From the NCBI GenBank assembly GCA_023159155.1, contig JAJNNX010000056.1:186001-250000 (forward strand): a stretch of 64,000 nucleotides of DNA, read 5' to 3'. A program made the translations under genes and the position numbers. The notes below the pieces were generated by a model that saw nothing but the letters and a program-made list of their open reading frames with translations, was not told where the DNA came from and made no database searches. Position 1 is the first letter of the stretch. The number at the start of each line of letters is the position of its first letter. The DNA comes from Ustulina deusta (lineage: Eukaryota > Ascomycota > Sordariomycetes > Xylariales > Xylariaceae). Below, one piece after another: positions 12,766-24,491 of this stretch.

Positions 12766-14007
12766 TCAAAACTCCCGATATCGAGGACAATAAATACTCC
12801 AAACCAAGTTTCCGCTAATCGAGTACAAGACAGCTTCAAGGTATGTCCTGAGATCTTGGGAAAGACAAGAGTTGTGTCTTGTTTCCTCTACGGTCTGTTT
12901 GAATATAGAGACGTGCTTCTTGATCTCGGAGCAGCATATTTTCTTCGCTTCCGCCTCACTGGCTGATTTTTCCTTCATTATGACCCAGATGGCGTTGAAT
13001 ACGTAGTCTAGGCCGGCTTCCATGGCATCGTGTCTCTCCTTTTCCCACGACAATAGATCATTCGTGAGACCTAGAGCTGCATAGCCCGATCGTGCCATTT
13101 CCATGCACATTTCATACTCGTCATTGGGGATTGTGAGCGCCACTACAAGATTTAGGGTCAGCCGTGGGTTTGGTGAGCGTGATCTATGAGTATCTTGAAG
13201 CGTTGAGCAACCTTCCGGAGATGATGACGGCTGGGAAAAGAGCCCTTCAACTCTAAAACTTGTCAAAGGCAGAAGGAAATTGCTCCAATAATCACTCACT
13301 CCCAAATGTTAGGGTGCCGAACCAAATACTAGAAAGTGTGCGGTTAGGGACTGGATCTCTGTCACACTGCGAGGTCCCAGGGGACTTACAGCTCCCCGGC
13401 GTCGATGACTCGCGAGGGGATATATTCCTCAAGTGTTTCAAATGGTGATGATCTTGTGCGTGATGCTAATTGCACAAACCTCGCCCACGCCTTCATCGAC
13501 GTTATCGCTCGTGCTGGGTCGAGGGCCATCATCTCAGAAAGCATTTGCGCTTGTAGACGTTTCTCTGGACCCGATTTGGCATTAACCCTCTGATCCAGAA
13601 CGTCATTTCCAAAAGCATCTAGCATCTTAGTTGTCTCCTGCTGGAAGTCTTTCTTCAGGTCAAAGCTTTCCATCTTATCTAACAGAGTCAGTCGTCGTCT
13701 AGTTTTTAACTCTGATTTTGGAAGGCTTACCATCATAGAGGAAGGCAAATTCGTTCGCGTAAGAAATAAGTTCTAGCCTGTCGGGGAGGCATTCGGGAAC
13801 TGTTACACAGATGAAGGTGAAAGGATCTCCCAGTCCTCCCTTATAGCCATCCACATTGCGCACGTGTTTGGACCAATCTCGCTGGGCTCGAAGGGCACCC
13901 TTGAACTCAAGGTGTTGGTCTTTATGCATGCGAAGAGGAATGCCCTCACCGAGTCCTTGGGTTTCATAAAGGCTGGAATCAATTTCTCGGGAGTATTTGA
14001 ATTCCAT
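12766..14007 (-). CDS. Class I terpene cyclase, stand-alone fusicoccadiene-synthase-type module
   Basis: Ionises and cyclises a prenyl diphosphate (GGPP, GFPP or FPP) with Mg2+. Four exons (14007-13731, 13678-13390, 13328-13300, 13142-12766; introns 52, 61 and 157 nt) encode 323 aa; the third exon is only 29 nt. The protein begins MEFKYS and reaches the Asp-rich motif at residues 92-96, the same opening and position as fusicoccadiene synthase PaFS. The motif reads Asp-Asp-Lys-Met-Glu, a DDxxE variant of DDxxD. The NSE motif NDLLSWEKE is at 226-234 and the Arg-Tyr pair (CPRY) at 319-320. Translation stops three codons after the Tyr-bearing motif, so the linker and C-terminal prenyltransferase module of bifunctional relatives are absent and no remnant is visible downstream. 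It is divergently paired with a P450. The product cannot be predicted. Confidence 0.92.
13300..13328 (-). other. 29-nt micro-exon of the terpene cyclase
   Basis: Flanked by TTTCTAG and GTGAGT. It supplies the residues Ile-Trp-Phe-Gly-Thr-Leu-Thr-Phe-Gly of the helix that leads to the LTIPND segment, matching the family pattern, and restores frame between exons 2 and 4. Without it the two flanking frames cannot be joined. Confidence 0.85.
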
Positions 14008-15114
14008 GATATAGTTTTTGGACGTATGGTTAGGTAAATAGATATAAGACAGATAGAGAGATAGAGAGAGAGAATTTGGGTGAGTGACGACAAAATGTGA
14101 GTTGGTACAGAGACGGCTTGACTTACACGCGAGGACCAGCTCCCATATAAAAGAAATCAAAAACAAATACATGCCACTCTCACTACCAGATATTCCTTGC
14201 CCTTGTTGATAGTGTATACTTAGTTTCTCGCATATGATGAAGGAGCCAAGGCGTCGGACCGGATCGAAAGGGTAGGGGTCCCTATCTATCATATGCCATC
14301 TCTTGTCTTAGTGGCCCACTGCATCCGAACCTGGCAGCAGGTATACATTCTTGGAGGTTACTACGAACATGTAGCGTAGGTGGTCTGATTGCCCTGGGGG
14401 CTAACCTAGCGGCTACCTTAGTGGGTAGCCCAGTGCATGTGGTGGTGGACTGATTGGTATACTGTAAGGGTTAAATGGCTCAGTACCTATACCTCAGTAC
14501 TAGGTTACGTAGTAGGTCTGTGGAAATAGTTTCAGAGTCTAGGCATATGAACATTACCTTTTTGTTGTGCACTATTTACAAGGTGCTATTCAGCCGTTTG
14601 AAGTATTGCCTCCATTTCCAAAAGGTCCTCGGAAAATTCAGTTACCTAACACAGCCACAACCGGCGTGTATGTATTCGTCCGATTTCTAGCTTGGTATTT
14701 CTATTTATTCCTAAACAGGTACATGGACCCAGCCGAATGGAACGCCGCGTGTCAGAGATACATACCTAAGTATAGATACGTAAGGTAGACACTAACGTCG
14801 TGTAGCCAGTGGGAAAGACCCTGGGTTCATACCCAGCATTCTGCATGTATACCAGGTAGCACGTTGTACCAACCTATCTCATCGCGACCCTTTTGAGACA
14901 ATGTACCGGCATGTACACATGAAGAAATCCAGCAGCACAGATCTAGGTTAGCATGGTGTAGCAGTAGCAGCGTCAAAAAGGATTCGTCATGGCTCCCACT
15001 TGCGTCATGTGACTACCACCCGCGAAGTCACCGTGTCGTTCAGATCTGCGAGAAACACCTCCTCCTCTCTTCCCTGGGTGATCTCGTTTCTTGTATTGTC
15101 GCGTACCAGAAAGA
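14008..15114. promoter_or_regulatory. Divergent promoter of the terpene cyclase / P450 pair
   Basis: 1107 bp separate the two start codons, which point away from each other. The cyclase side has a GA/CT microsatellite (about 14050-14075), presumably in the leader. The P450 side holds a 7-codon upstream ORF (14989-15012) and an inverted repeat at 14821-14836. A shared promoter would co-regulate the two genes; this is inference from layout. Confidence 0.6.
14821..14836. promoter_or_regulatory. Inverted repeat CTGGGT-N4-ACCCAG, candidate operator
   Basis: Perfect 6-bp arms with a 4-nt spacer (TCAT), about 280 bp upstream of the P450 ATG inside the shared promoter. Its geometry would suit a dimeric fungal zinc-cluster regulator. 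It also resembles a tRNA T arm, but no complete tRNA can be folded around it. Confidence 0.3.
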
Positions 15115-17157
15115 ATGGCAGCCCTGATAGCGGAGCTTCTTTCGCGTGCCAACCCGGCGGTCGTGATCGGCACCTTGCTATTAGCTTGGAGCGTCTACGT
15201 TGCTGGCCTGGTTATTTACCGACTCTACTTTCACCCTCTGGCTGGTTTCCCGGGCCCGAAACTGGCTGCGGCAACGGCATGGTATGAATTCTACTTTCAG
15301 TACTGGCTCGACGGCCAGTACATCTTCGAGACCGAAAAAATGCTGAAGAAATATGGTATGGAATATCACCTCTATGCCTGAGCCGATATTTCTAAATGCG
15401 ACTTTCTGCTTCTAGGCCCAATCATTCGAGTCAATCCCGAAGAGCTCTTCATCCATGATCCGGAGTTCTACAATGATCTCTACGTGGCAGAAAGCACACG
15501 GCGTACCAATCACTACGACAATTTCGCCCAGGGTATTGGCTTCGACGGTCAGTGTTCCAGTTCCGCTTTACCAACTCGAAGTTTGCGTTAACATTCCCCA
15601 GGTTGTCATCTCTTGACAGTGGAACATGACCTACATAGGGCACGGAGAAAGCCGCTTGAGCCGTACTTCTCCAAGATGGGCGTTTCGAGATTGCAATCGA
15701 TGCTGGCTGAAGTCGCTTTGCATCTAGAGACGCGATTAAGGGAATATGCTGGCACTGGCAAGATCGTCCGACTCGACCACGCATTCACCGCCTACACGGG
15801 CGACATTATAGGGCGAATGTGTCTGGATACTGACGATCCTGGTGATCGGTTTTTAAGTAGAGAGGACTTTTCGGCGGATTGGTAGGGTTTTCTAATTCTT
15901 GCTAACGTGTTGCTATCTCTAACGTTGCTTGATTAGGTTTTGGGTCATGCAAATGATCGTACGCTCTGTTCCGCTCTTCTCCGGGTTTCCTTGGATCATC
16001 CGGTAAGTATTACTTACCTGTGTCTACATGAGCGCATTTCCCATCCTGATGTTGTGACTAGGCTTCTCAGTCCAATTCCTAGCGAGGTACTATTGTGGTT
16101 GTATCCACGAGGTCAAGCATTCGCTACGTTTCAGGAGGTTTGGAGACGTTGCTTCTACTCCTACGATCCCATCACTAATATATTGGCAGAAAGCAAGGAG
16201 CAATATCCGTAAGGCCCTGGGGAGTAATTCAGCGAACGATAAATACATCGAGTCACTATTCCATCATGTAGCTAACAGCGATATGCCGGCATCGGAAAAA
16301 TCTGAGGAGCGACTGGCGAAAGAAGCCCAGCTGCTCCTGGGAGGCGGGACCGTCACTAGTGCTCGCGCAATTTCATGCGCCGCTTACTATATTCTTACCA
16401 GACCAGATGTAATGAAGCTGCTTCGAGAAGAGCTGAGACAACCAATGGCGCAATGGCCGACTCATGTTCCTACCTGGGCAGAGCTGGAAAGGCTGCCCTT
16501 TTTGCAGGCCGTGATCAAAGAGGCTCTGCGGTATGTACCAAGCCACTTTTTCTTTTTATTCCATTGAGACCTAATTCTGAAGCATAGTGTTGACTTTGGC
16601 GTCATGACTCGACTGCCTCGGATCTCACCTGACGTACCTCTTCAGTATAAGCAGTATACAATCCCGGCCGGCGTACGAAGTCCATCGAATGCCCCTGGCA
16701 CTGAATACCCCGCTAACGTCCCGCGTAGGTTCCGGTAGGGATGTCATCATACTTCATGCACATGGATTCAGACGTCTTCCCGAACCCCGCTGCCTTTATC
16801 CCCGAGCGATGGCTCGGAACCATCAATCCCTTGATGAACCGCAATTTTGTCCCATTCACACGGGGCTCTCGAACCTGTTTAGGCTCGAAGTAGGTTTCCC
16901 TTTCTCCCTTCTTCCCCCTTCATCCCATTCAAGACCTCTTTCGCATCTAGGGTATTGGCTGACTTTGATGCTTTCTCTGTGGTACTTGTAGCTTGGCAAT
17001 GGCCGAAATCAGTCTCATACTGGCTGTGCTTTTCCGTCCAAACGGGCCTAAACTAGAGCTTTTTGAAACGGACGAGACTGATGTCCGAGTAGCGCACGAC
17101 TTTGGAGTGCCCTTGCCTAAACTCGATACCAAAGGCGTCCGCGCATTTGTTCGCTAA
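15115..17157 (+). CDS. Cytochrome P450 monooxygenase of the terpene locus
   Basis: Membrane-bound haem monooxygenase, presumably oxidising the cyclase product. Nine exons (15115-15355, 15416-15547, 15602-15881, 15937-16002, 16062-16137, 16190-16530, 16588-16672, 16729-16889, 16992-17157) join in frame to 515 aa. ATG 15115 opens an N-terminal membrane anchor (about residues 12-35) followed by a proline-rich [11 protein letters not shown] hinge. The I-helix region reads [13 protein letters not shown] (about 313-325), the ExxR motif is Glu376-Ala-Leu-Arg379, and the haem loop is [10 protein letters not shown] with Cys457 as the iron ligand. The segment [14 protein letters not shown] is typical of the trichodiene-oxygenase-like P450s found in sesqui- and diterpene clusters. 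One donor (GTTTGG at 16138) is weak; the others are standard. The gene looks intact. Divergently paired with the cyclase. Confidence 0.95.
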
Positions 17158-19651
17158 TCTAGGCGCACTGAGAACTGTAAGACCGCATGGTGCCCCCCCA
17201 ATGGACGAGAGATCGGTCGTAGTGAACACGATCGAAATTCGCCTTCGCAGTAGACTAGATAGTGTATGCGTATGTACATTAAAAGACTTGCTGGAAGCGG
17301 TGAATGTAGCTAGCGTATGGAACCCCTGATCGTTGACCTTGGATGTGCTTCTGTGGGTTAGATACCTAAGGCAGCTTAGTCGGTGTATTTAATCTTTTTT
17401 TTCAAGACCCCGCAAACCGGAACACCCAAGACATACATACCCCAATCCCACCCCCAATTACCCGTCCCCTGGTTCAATCTGCAGGTGGTATGCGGGTCAG
17501 TCCCAGAAAAGTTCTAAATCCGCTGCTCGGTACCTTATTAATGGTTACCAGCCGTCTACCTGCCGGTGTTTCTAGTTAACCAACACCACCATACGATGTA
17601 TGTCTGTGTGTCTTGCATACCCTCCGGTATCGTGCCGTCCAATGGTGTACCAGGTCCCGGATTGGGCGGGCCAAGTGCCGGGTATCTGCTTATTCTCTGA
17701 TTAGCGTCAAGCAACAACCTCTTGTTTACTACCGGTATGCATAGGTATCCTTGATTTCGATTCAACTAATGCTCATCTCGGGTAGTTACAGACTTACAGT
17801 AAAGGATTCGCTGTCTCTTGTGTGGTGTAAATGGAGTCCATCAGCTGCTGAGACACAACAATTGGGCAGCTTTCTGGGTTTCTCATACAATACAAGATAG
17901 TACATAATAATTCTAGGTAGCGAGAGCCATGAAGACCAATAATACGCTTCTGAATACTGTATGAAGGTATGTGTTTGCGGTGCACCGCAATGATGGCTTA
18001 TGTCAGCGCACGTGGTCTAACAAGGTAACTGCAGTAATAAAGTCGCAATCCTTTCGCAAAATACACGGCTTGGCGGGCTCTTAGTGTAGTTAAAGTACTG
18101 GAACAACAGGTGGAAAAATCTGAGCGAGTTGAGTAAGCAGGCTAGCGTCTAAGCGAGAAACTCTCGAGTACAATTCTGTACATGTTGGGAGTCTAGACTA
18201 GCCTAGTTAGATACTGTGTGAGAATCATATATACTGTAGATTCATCCCTGAACCTGTACCTGTACCGGCAAGTCGGCAAGCCGAATAGGTGGCATGGACG
18301 GCCGTTAATCCACCATGCTTCGTCTGTCCATACCAAGGCCTGGAGGTAGCAATGCGGCACGCGCGGGGGACACAGGAGACAGGGGTATGGGCGGCCAACT
18401 TTGGGTCAGGGCAAGACGTGGGCGTCAATGGTTGGTTGGCTTGGATATACGCCTATCCTTCCGGCTGGGACGACGATGAAGATGAAGAAGTGCTGTATTA
18501 GTAGTGTATACTAGAAGCGATAGCTTCGGTCATATCCGACCCGAGGGGACCATTCTTGTCGATAATTGGTGTAACATACAGTACGAAATATTAAAGTGAT
18601 GAAGCTGTTCTAAATAAAACCTGTCCCATTCGCTGTCACTTTTAGCGTCCGCCCAGCGTGTCTGTCAGCTCGCGAATCGCGATTGCAAGGGAAGGGCCTG
18701 CCTCATAACGCATTCTTACAGTCATTGCTATGGAGGCTGAAACATCCCGTGTTCTCCGAGAGACAGGATACTAAACTGGATGGTAGTATAGGTACGTCCT
18801 TTGTTAGGCCGCGAAAGCTTCTTTTTCGACAGAATCATTGGATACCAGGATGGTATACCTGTTGGCGCCGCTGAGACATGCGTTGGGCATTACAGAGGAG
18901 ACGCGTAGCCACGAGAGGCAGTGTGGCAATTGACATCATAGCCACGGTTCTCAAGGTGTATGTAATGCACTCCCATCCAACAACGTCAAGACCATGGAAC
19001 GTCTGCGGTTAGCCTGAAGGTAATTGGTCCATTAACGATAGCACCACGCGAAGATGCGAGGATACGAGAGTACTCTTTAACCGAGAATAAGCCCTAGATC
19101 AGACTAGATGCTCAGTTTCTTTGCATGCCAGGAACTCGAGTTTTATAGTAAATCACAGATCATCGTACTCACCATTGGCCTACCGCCTATTGTCTATAGG
19201 GTAGTCTCTCTTCCACAACGGCACTGGCTACGAATCTCGAATATAGCTCAAGCGATTGTAGCAATTGATTCGCCAGACTTCTCCGCCTGTCTGCTCATCT
19301 TAAGTTTAGCAATCGCGACCTTTACGAGACAGAGCCATAGCCAGTTCTCCATTGAAGTTAGCGACTGAAAATTGGTTAAAAATTCAACTGATTTGATCGT
19401 GCCATGGACAAAGACGTCACGCAGCACTCATATCTAACGAAGCCTGCGGCACGTTCGGTAGCCTAGCCGTGAGGTTTCCTGTGACTACCTAGTCAACAGT
19501 GCCGGCACTTTTGCCCGGCAGGCAAAATTTGTTGCGGCGAGCTAGATTTAGACTCAGCTTTCCACTAAGATACCAACGCCACCAACTCTTTACTCATAGC
19601 CTTGGACGATGATCCTCCAGTCATGTAGACATTTTATGATGTTTATTTGTT

Positions 19652-20760
19652 TCACGCATTGCAGTCTAACTCGCGTTGTCTGTGCGAGTTGCGAAAGAAC
19701 CGGCACCCCATTTTGAGTAGTCGTGTTTTGTCCGAGATGAACTTGAAAGATTCGCGAACATTTTCCAGGGATCGGACTTTCTCGGGTGCGGCTACAAATA
19801 AGGCTTCATCATGAGGAGGCCAAAACCCATGTGCTGCCAATGGACATGGGGCTTGTAGAATTAATGAAAAAGAAAATTGCAGGAATGGACCTACGGGGTT
19901 TATTACCCCTTTCCTTGCCTAGGCTTGATAATACACGCCATTGGCGGCGCACAATTCCGTAGCTTGAAGAGGGCATCGTTTGTAGTCGCCTCAAAAGCCA
20001 AAGATACAAATATTTCGGTGGAGAATATCAGATCGCCAGTCTCGGGACGACCCGTACGGGCGGATTGGATGCGGCTGAAAAGTGTGCGAAAGGACACCGC
20101 GATTACCATGAACGCCGCTATCCCGTGATGCGTCATAGTCAATCAAATCAAGATCAGCCCCATCTGGGTGGTTCTGGGGAAATTTGGTCTATTTGACACT
20201 GGGTGGATTCACCGTTGTGGACTCAGTCTAGTGCCAAAAACCATGCAGTCCGATAAACTCGTCGAATCGAAGCACCGAGAATGAAGCTATTTAGACAGCC
20301 CCTTTATCAACAACGGAAATGAACCAAGCGGGAACAAGTTAGTTGGGAGAACGTCAGACCAAAGCCAACTTCATCATTACCTAAAGCTCGTGTGTTTGGT
20401 CCACACTCACCGCATAAACCTTGAGTGATTGAGATATCAATTGTTTTGAGGGGGTTAATTGACAGAATCACCTTGTTTCTTGGTCTGACGGTGAGATCAC
20501 TACACCTTTAATTTGCGACCGCCGTCTAAGTATCTTCCCTCGAGGATTTGAGACGGGGTAGTTTCGGTTTACGACCGACTCGAAACGGCGGTTCGCTAGT
20601 ACTTCGATCTCTTGCGCCAAATTGAACGTGGAATGATGGTGATCTTCAGTCGGATGTTGACAGACTTTCTTAGGCCTGGCTGTCGGATGTATCATCTTGT
20701 CCCGAAATCATCCAGGACTGTTCCCGAACCTTGATAATATTTCTAGTCGCCATCTCGAAT
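19652..20760 (-). other. Unresolved coding-like fragments
   Basis: Several minus-strand open frames here have reasonable amino acid composition: 20468-20695 (75 aa, charged, ending near a possible GTGATT donor), 19903-20142 (79 aa) and 19652-19840 (62 aa). A further ATG frame begins at 20752. I could not join them into one frame with credible splice sites and I recognise no domain. They may be exons of an unmodelled gene, a decayed gene, or chance. Their position beside the terpene locus makes them worth comparing with cluster genes of relatives. Confidence 0.25.
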
Positions 20761-20824
20761 GAAGAAAATTAGAAGATGCGTAGGGAGAAGACGCTGTAAA
20801 AGTAAAGAGCCCAAACCAGCCTTT

Positions 20825-21445
20825 TTATCCGGATCGGATTGGGATTTCGAGTTCTTGCTGTTCCGTCTCGTCCTCTTTTAGTGCCGTCTTGACGAGCCTA
20901 TGAACGAAGTTCGCTGAATGTGAGACAGCGGGAAATGGATTTATGTCTGATACTCGCATCTGACAGCGAGGTTGAAGTCCGCTAGGTGCCTCGAGGAGAA
21001 TGGATTTTATGTAGGGCGCGATGATAGTACAGTGATGTCTATACCCAAAGACATACCAGTTGTAAAGACTACTATCAATATGGGCTCGACAACCTCCATG
21101 TCGGTTGCGGAAGAAACCAAAGTTGTTTTCGAGGAGGCGGTAGGCCCAGCGGCCGATGTTTGCCACGCCCGCTACTAATCGCGTCATCGTAGTCATCATC
21201 GAAGCAGATTTTTCAACAAGGTAGAAGGGGCCCATAAGCTGAGCACCACTATTCCATGGCGTATGATGACCAGCCCGAGCTAATCGCTGAGTAGTAGACA
21301 TGGCAGATAGATCGTATTGACTCGCGGTGGGCGTTGTATCTACGTGCTCATTAAAGCGCCGCACGACCACCAGGATAATTGCTTCAAGTAGCATGGTTCG
21401 GATGACGACGGCACTAACGGATTCTCTGCCCGATAGCAGCCGCAT
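20825..21445 (-). CDS. Hypothetical ORF, 206 aa
   Basis: The longest open frame between the P450 and the permease. The predicted product has no signal peptide, no repeated motif and no domain I recognise; the C-terminal end is Glu-rich. The start shown is simply the first Met. A plus-strand frame across 20972-21178 is also open, and neither has strong third-position bias. It may be non-coding. Confidence 0.25.
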   Translation of the reverse strand: MRLLSGRESVSAVVIRTMLLEAIILVVVRRFNEHVDTTPTASQYDLSAMSTTQRLARAGHHTPWNSGAQLMGPFYLVEKSASMMTTMTRLVAGVANIGRWAYRLLENNFGFFRNRHGGCRAHIDSSLYNWYVFGYRHHCTIIAPYIKSILLEAPSGLQPRCQMRVSDINPFPAVSHSANFVHRLVKTALKEDETEQQELEIPIRSG

Positions 21446-22654
21446 ACCTCATCAGTCATGAGATCGGCCAGTCCGTTGCTAGCACCATGTGCCGAGGCCA
21501 ACCGGTTGGCTAGGCAGGGTCACGAACTGACGATACTATCATGATGACTGGCGAGAAGCTCGATGGCGTGAGGGTGGCTCTGTGGTCTGGAAAGCTCACA
21601 ACAGAAGGGAAATCGATGAATATCAAGCGTCCCTTAAATAGTCCTAAACACGGCATCGTATTCAAGTGCGATGGCGAGGAAACTAGACTAGATATAAGTT
21701 GAGCTTATGTCGAGTCGATCGATGGACCACAGGCGATTTCCAGGGACTGCGTAGTGTCGCTATAAGTGCTAGCCTTGGTTTGATGTGGCAAGCAAGAGAT
21801 GAGACATGGGTTGGATTGCGCAATGGACTTGGCTGCAAGGGCAAGCCTTTAGAATACCCATCGCGAATCGAAAAACTTATGTACGCGGGAGTACGGGTAG
21901 GTTAAGTAGGTATTTCCTCCCAAAAATTAATTAGATACAGGTACTAGAGATGCTTGCCTGGGATCCCTCTCCAAGTCCACGGGTATGGATAGACCGCCAT
22001 ACACGCATATATCCATATAAGTAGGACATGATACTCTCTGCATCCTGCATATAGGACTAAATGTATAAAGCGAAGCTTTTAATAGGCAGGACGGGATTGG
22101 GCATTCTCTGGATCTTGCCTTGTTTGGAAGGTAACAAGCAGCCAAGCTAAGCGAGTGGGTTTGGGTGAGACCATAACTAGGACTAACTCTGCTACCTCCT
22201 TGGTAGATGTGCAAATCGCCTCGCCTCCCCCTCGAAGTCCTGCCTTGACGAGAATTCGAATTCATGCTTCACAAGGAGACAGTATCGACACAGAGCTGAC
22301 GTTAGCTTGACTTACTACTTACTGGCACCCGAAAGTTTATCCTTATGCTAGCTCTCGTAGTGGAAATTTTTATTTTGTTTTATTTTCCCACATACACCAT
22401 ATCTGCTAAGCTAGGGAGAAGTTGGATAGAGATTTGATACTTAGTACCGTTGGTTGGTATTAATACCGCGTGTGAATTGGAAACTTAAGATTGACACCAT
22501 GGGTGCCTCATCCAGACTGTCTCGCGATGGCGACAGGGTGCTATGGCGTGCTTGCCAAGACCTTGACATTTGATTCAAATGCTACGTAAGAAAAACCCGA
22601 TGGCGCCATTGGCCGTTCGAATGAGATCTACAGCGTGACGTGGGTAAGTTTGCA

Positions 22655-22661
22655 TATAAAG
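22655..22661 (+). promoter_or_regulatory. TATA box candidate of the permease
   Basis: TATAAAG 85-91 nt upstream of the permease ATG, followed by a CT-rich stretch (about 22708-22740) that often marks fungal transcription starts. Confidence 0.4.
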
Positions 22662-22745
22662 TATGAATGTACAAGGTCAAGGCATCACCTGCTCGCAGTT
22701 CTTTATCTTCTCCTCGTCGCTCAGCCTCTCTCCTTGCTATCACGG

Positions 22746-24491
22746 ATGCCGTCGTATGGGACGATAGGGGTCAACAAGATGGGAACGAGTAGCGATATCA
22801 AGGATTCCGAGCGGGAGGCCTCGCGCGAGATCGGCTCGCCAGAGAACATCGATGGCGAATCCGTGACCAACGTCCAGAAATATGACTACGACGACTCGAG
22901 GAAGATCGGTATCACCGGCGCCACGTTCCTGATCCTCAATAAGATGATCGGAACCGGAAGTGAGTCCCTACCCGTGGCACTGCCTTGTCAACCTAAATTG
23001 TGTCGCATTATACTAACATGGGAGGTAGTTTTCTCGACTCCGTCTAGCATCTTCGCTGCTACGGGCTCGGTCGGCGTTAGCTTGTTCCTCTGGGTCATTG
23101 GCGGTGTTCTTACCTTTTGCGGCCTCAGTGTATGGCTCGAGTTCGGCCTTGCCATTCCTCGGTCCGGTGGGGAGAAGAATTATCTCGAGCGCATCTACCG
23201 TCATCCTCGCTACCTTGCCACATGCGTCTTGGCGTCGCAGATGATTCTACTTGGGTTCTCGTCCGGCAATGCGTTGGCTTTCGGACGGTACGTCCTAGTC
23301 GCATCTGGCAGCAGTGAGGGTGACGGCTGGAAGGCTCGCGGCATCGGCATCGCGGCAACGACATTTGCTGTTGGCCTACACTCCATCTTCCCCAAATGGG
23401 GCATCCGCCTTTTCAATGTTCTGGGTGTCTTCAAAGTCGTCATCCTTTTGTTTATAGTGTTTTCGGGGTTTGCTGCCCTGGCCGGCCATCTCCGTGTCCC
23501 TCCACCCAACAACTTCCACAACGCGTTCGAGCTCGAAGTGACCGATGACTATGGCGGCACGGGAGCCTACGGGTATGCGAACGCGCTGCTGAGCATAATA
23601 TACAGCTATAAGGGCTGGGAAAATGCTAATTACGTTATTGGCGAGCTCAAACACCCCCGCAAGACGTTGGCTGTCGCCGCCCCCCTCGCCATTGGTGGCG
23701 TCACGATTCTCTATGTGCTCGCTAACGTCGCATACTTCGCTGCAATTCCAAAGAAGGACCTGGCCACATCCGAAGTGCTTGTGGCAGCCTTGTTCTTTAA
23801 AAATGTATTCGGCGACAGCGCGGGCGCGAAGAGCCTGCCTGTGTTTGTAGCGTTAAGTAATCTCGGCAACGTCCTCGCCGTGAGCTTCGCCCACGCCCGG
23901 TTAAACCAAGAATTTGGAAAGGAAGCTCTGTTGCCGTTCAGCAGATTCTGGGCCTCAATCAAGCCGTTTGGCGCCCCCGCCCCTGCAGTAAGTAATCGTA
24001 CCCCCTAAGTTAGAATCATACGTCATATTAACAAATAACAGCTCTTCCTTCATTGGATCGTGACTGTTATTGTCCTCGTTGCTCCTCCTGCTGGCCCAGC
24101 ATATAATTTCGTCGTCAACTTGTATACTTACCCGGGGGCTTGGATCAACGGCTTTGTCTGTGGCGGGTTAATCTACCTACAGTGGAAAAAATCCGAGAAC
24201 TGGACATCACCGTGGCACACATACCTACCAATCACCGTTCTCTACCTCTTAGCCAACATCTTCTTGGCTGTTACTCCCTTCATCCCTCCGAACGGGAACT
24301 GGAATGCCGATGGATACCCGTACTACGTCTTCCCCGTTGTCGGAGTGGGCGTCCTGCTCCTCGGTGCCTTCTACTGGGTCTGCTGGACTAAGATCTGGCC
24401 GGCTATTGGCGGCTACAAGATTGTCGCGACACGTATTATTGATGATCAAGGAGTGGAGGCGATTCGATACCGCAAAGTCAAAAATCAGTAA
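22746..24491 (+). CDS. High-affinity methionine / amino acid permease (MUP1-like, LAT family)
   Basis: Plasma-membrane amino acid/proton symporter of the APC superfamily. Exons 22746-22959, 23029-23987 and 24042-24491 (introns 69 and 54 nt, the first with a perfect TACTAAC branch site at 23011-23017) encode 540 aa. ATG 22746 was preferred over upstream in-frame non-ATG codons because it opens a hydrophilic N-terminal tail (about 60 residues) before TM1. TM1 carries KMIGTGIFSTPSSI, the unwound helix that binds substrate in this family. About 12 membrane segments follow, including the TM6-region motif SYKGWENANYVIGELK and a LPVFVALSNLGNVLA stretch. The short C-terminal tail contains an Arg/Lys-rich end. 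The closest well-known relative is yeast Mup1, so methionine (and cysteine) is the likely substrate, but other amino acids are possible. Neighbours give no further hint. Confidence 0.93.

Larger units (their letters stand above)
17158..22745. other. Gene-poor interval with uncertain ORF fragments, 5.6 kb
   Basis: Between the P450 and the permease I find no gene I can model. Coding-like fragments occur on the minus strand near 19650-20700 and 20825-21445, described separately. The remainder shows short A/T-rich intergenic sequence with scattered TACCTA motifs and no recognisable transposon features. Confidence 0.45.

Noticed and set aside
14780..14840. Possible tRNA with A-box-like and T-arm-like sequences
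   Set aside because: The two boxes are only about 8 nt apart, leaving no room for an anticodon arm, and no acceptor stem pairs.
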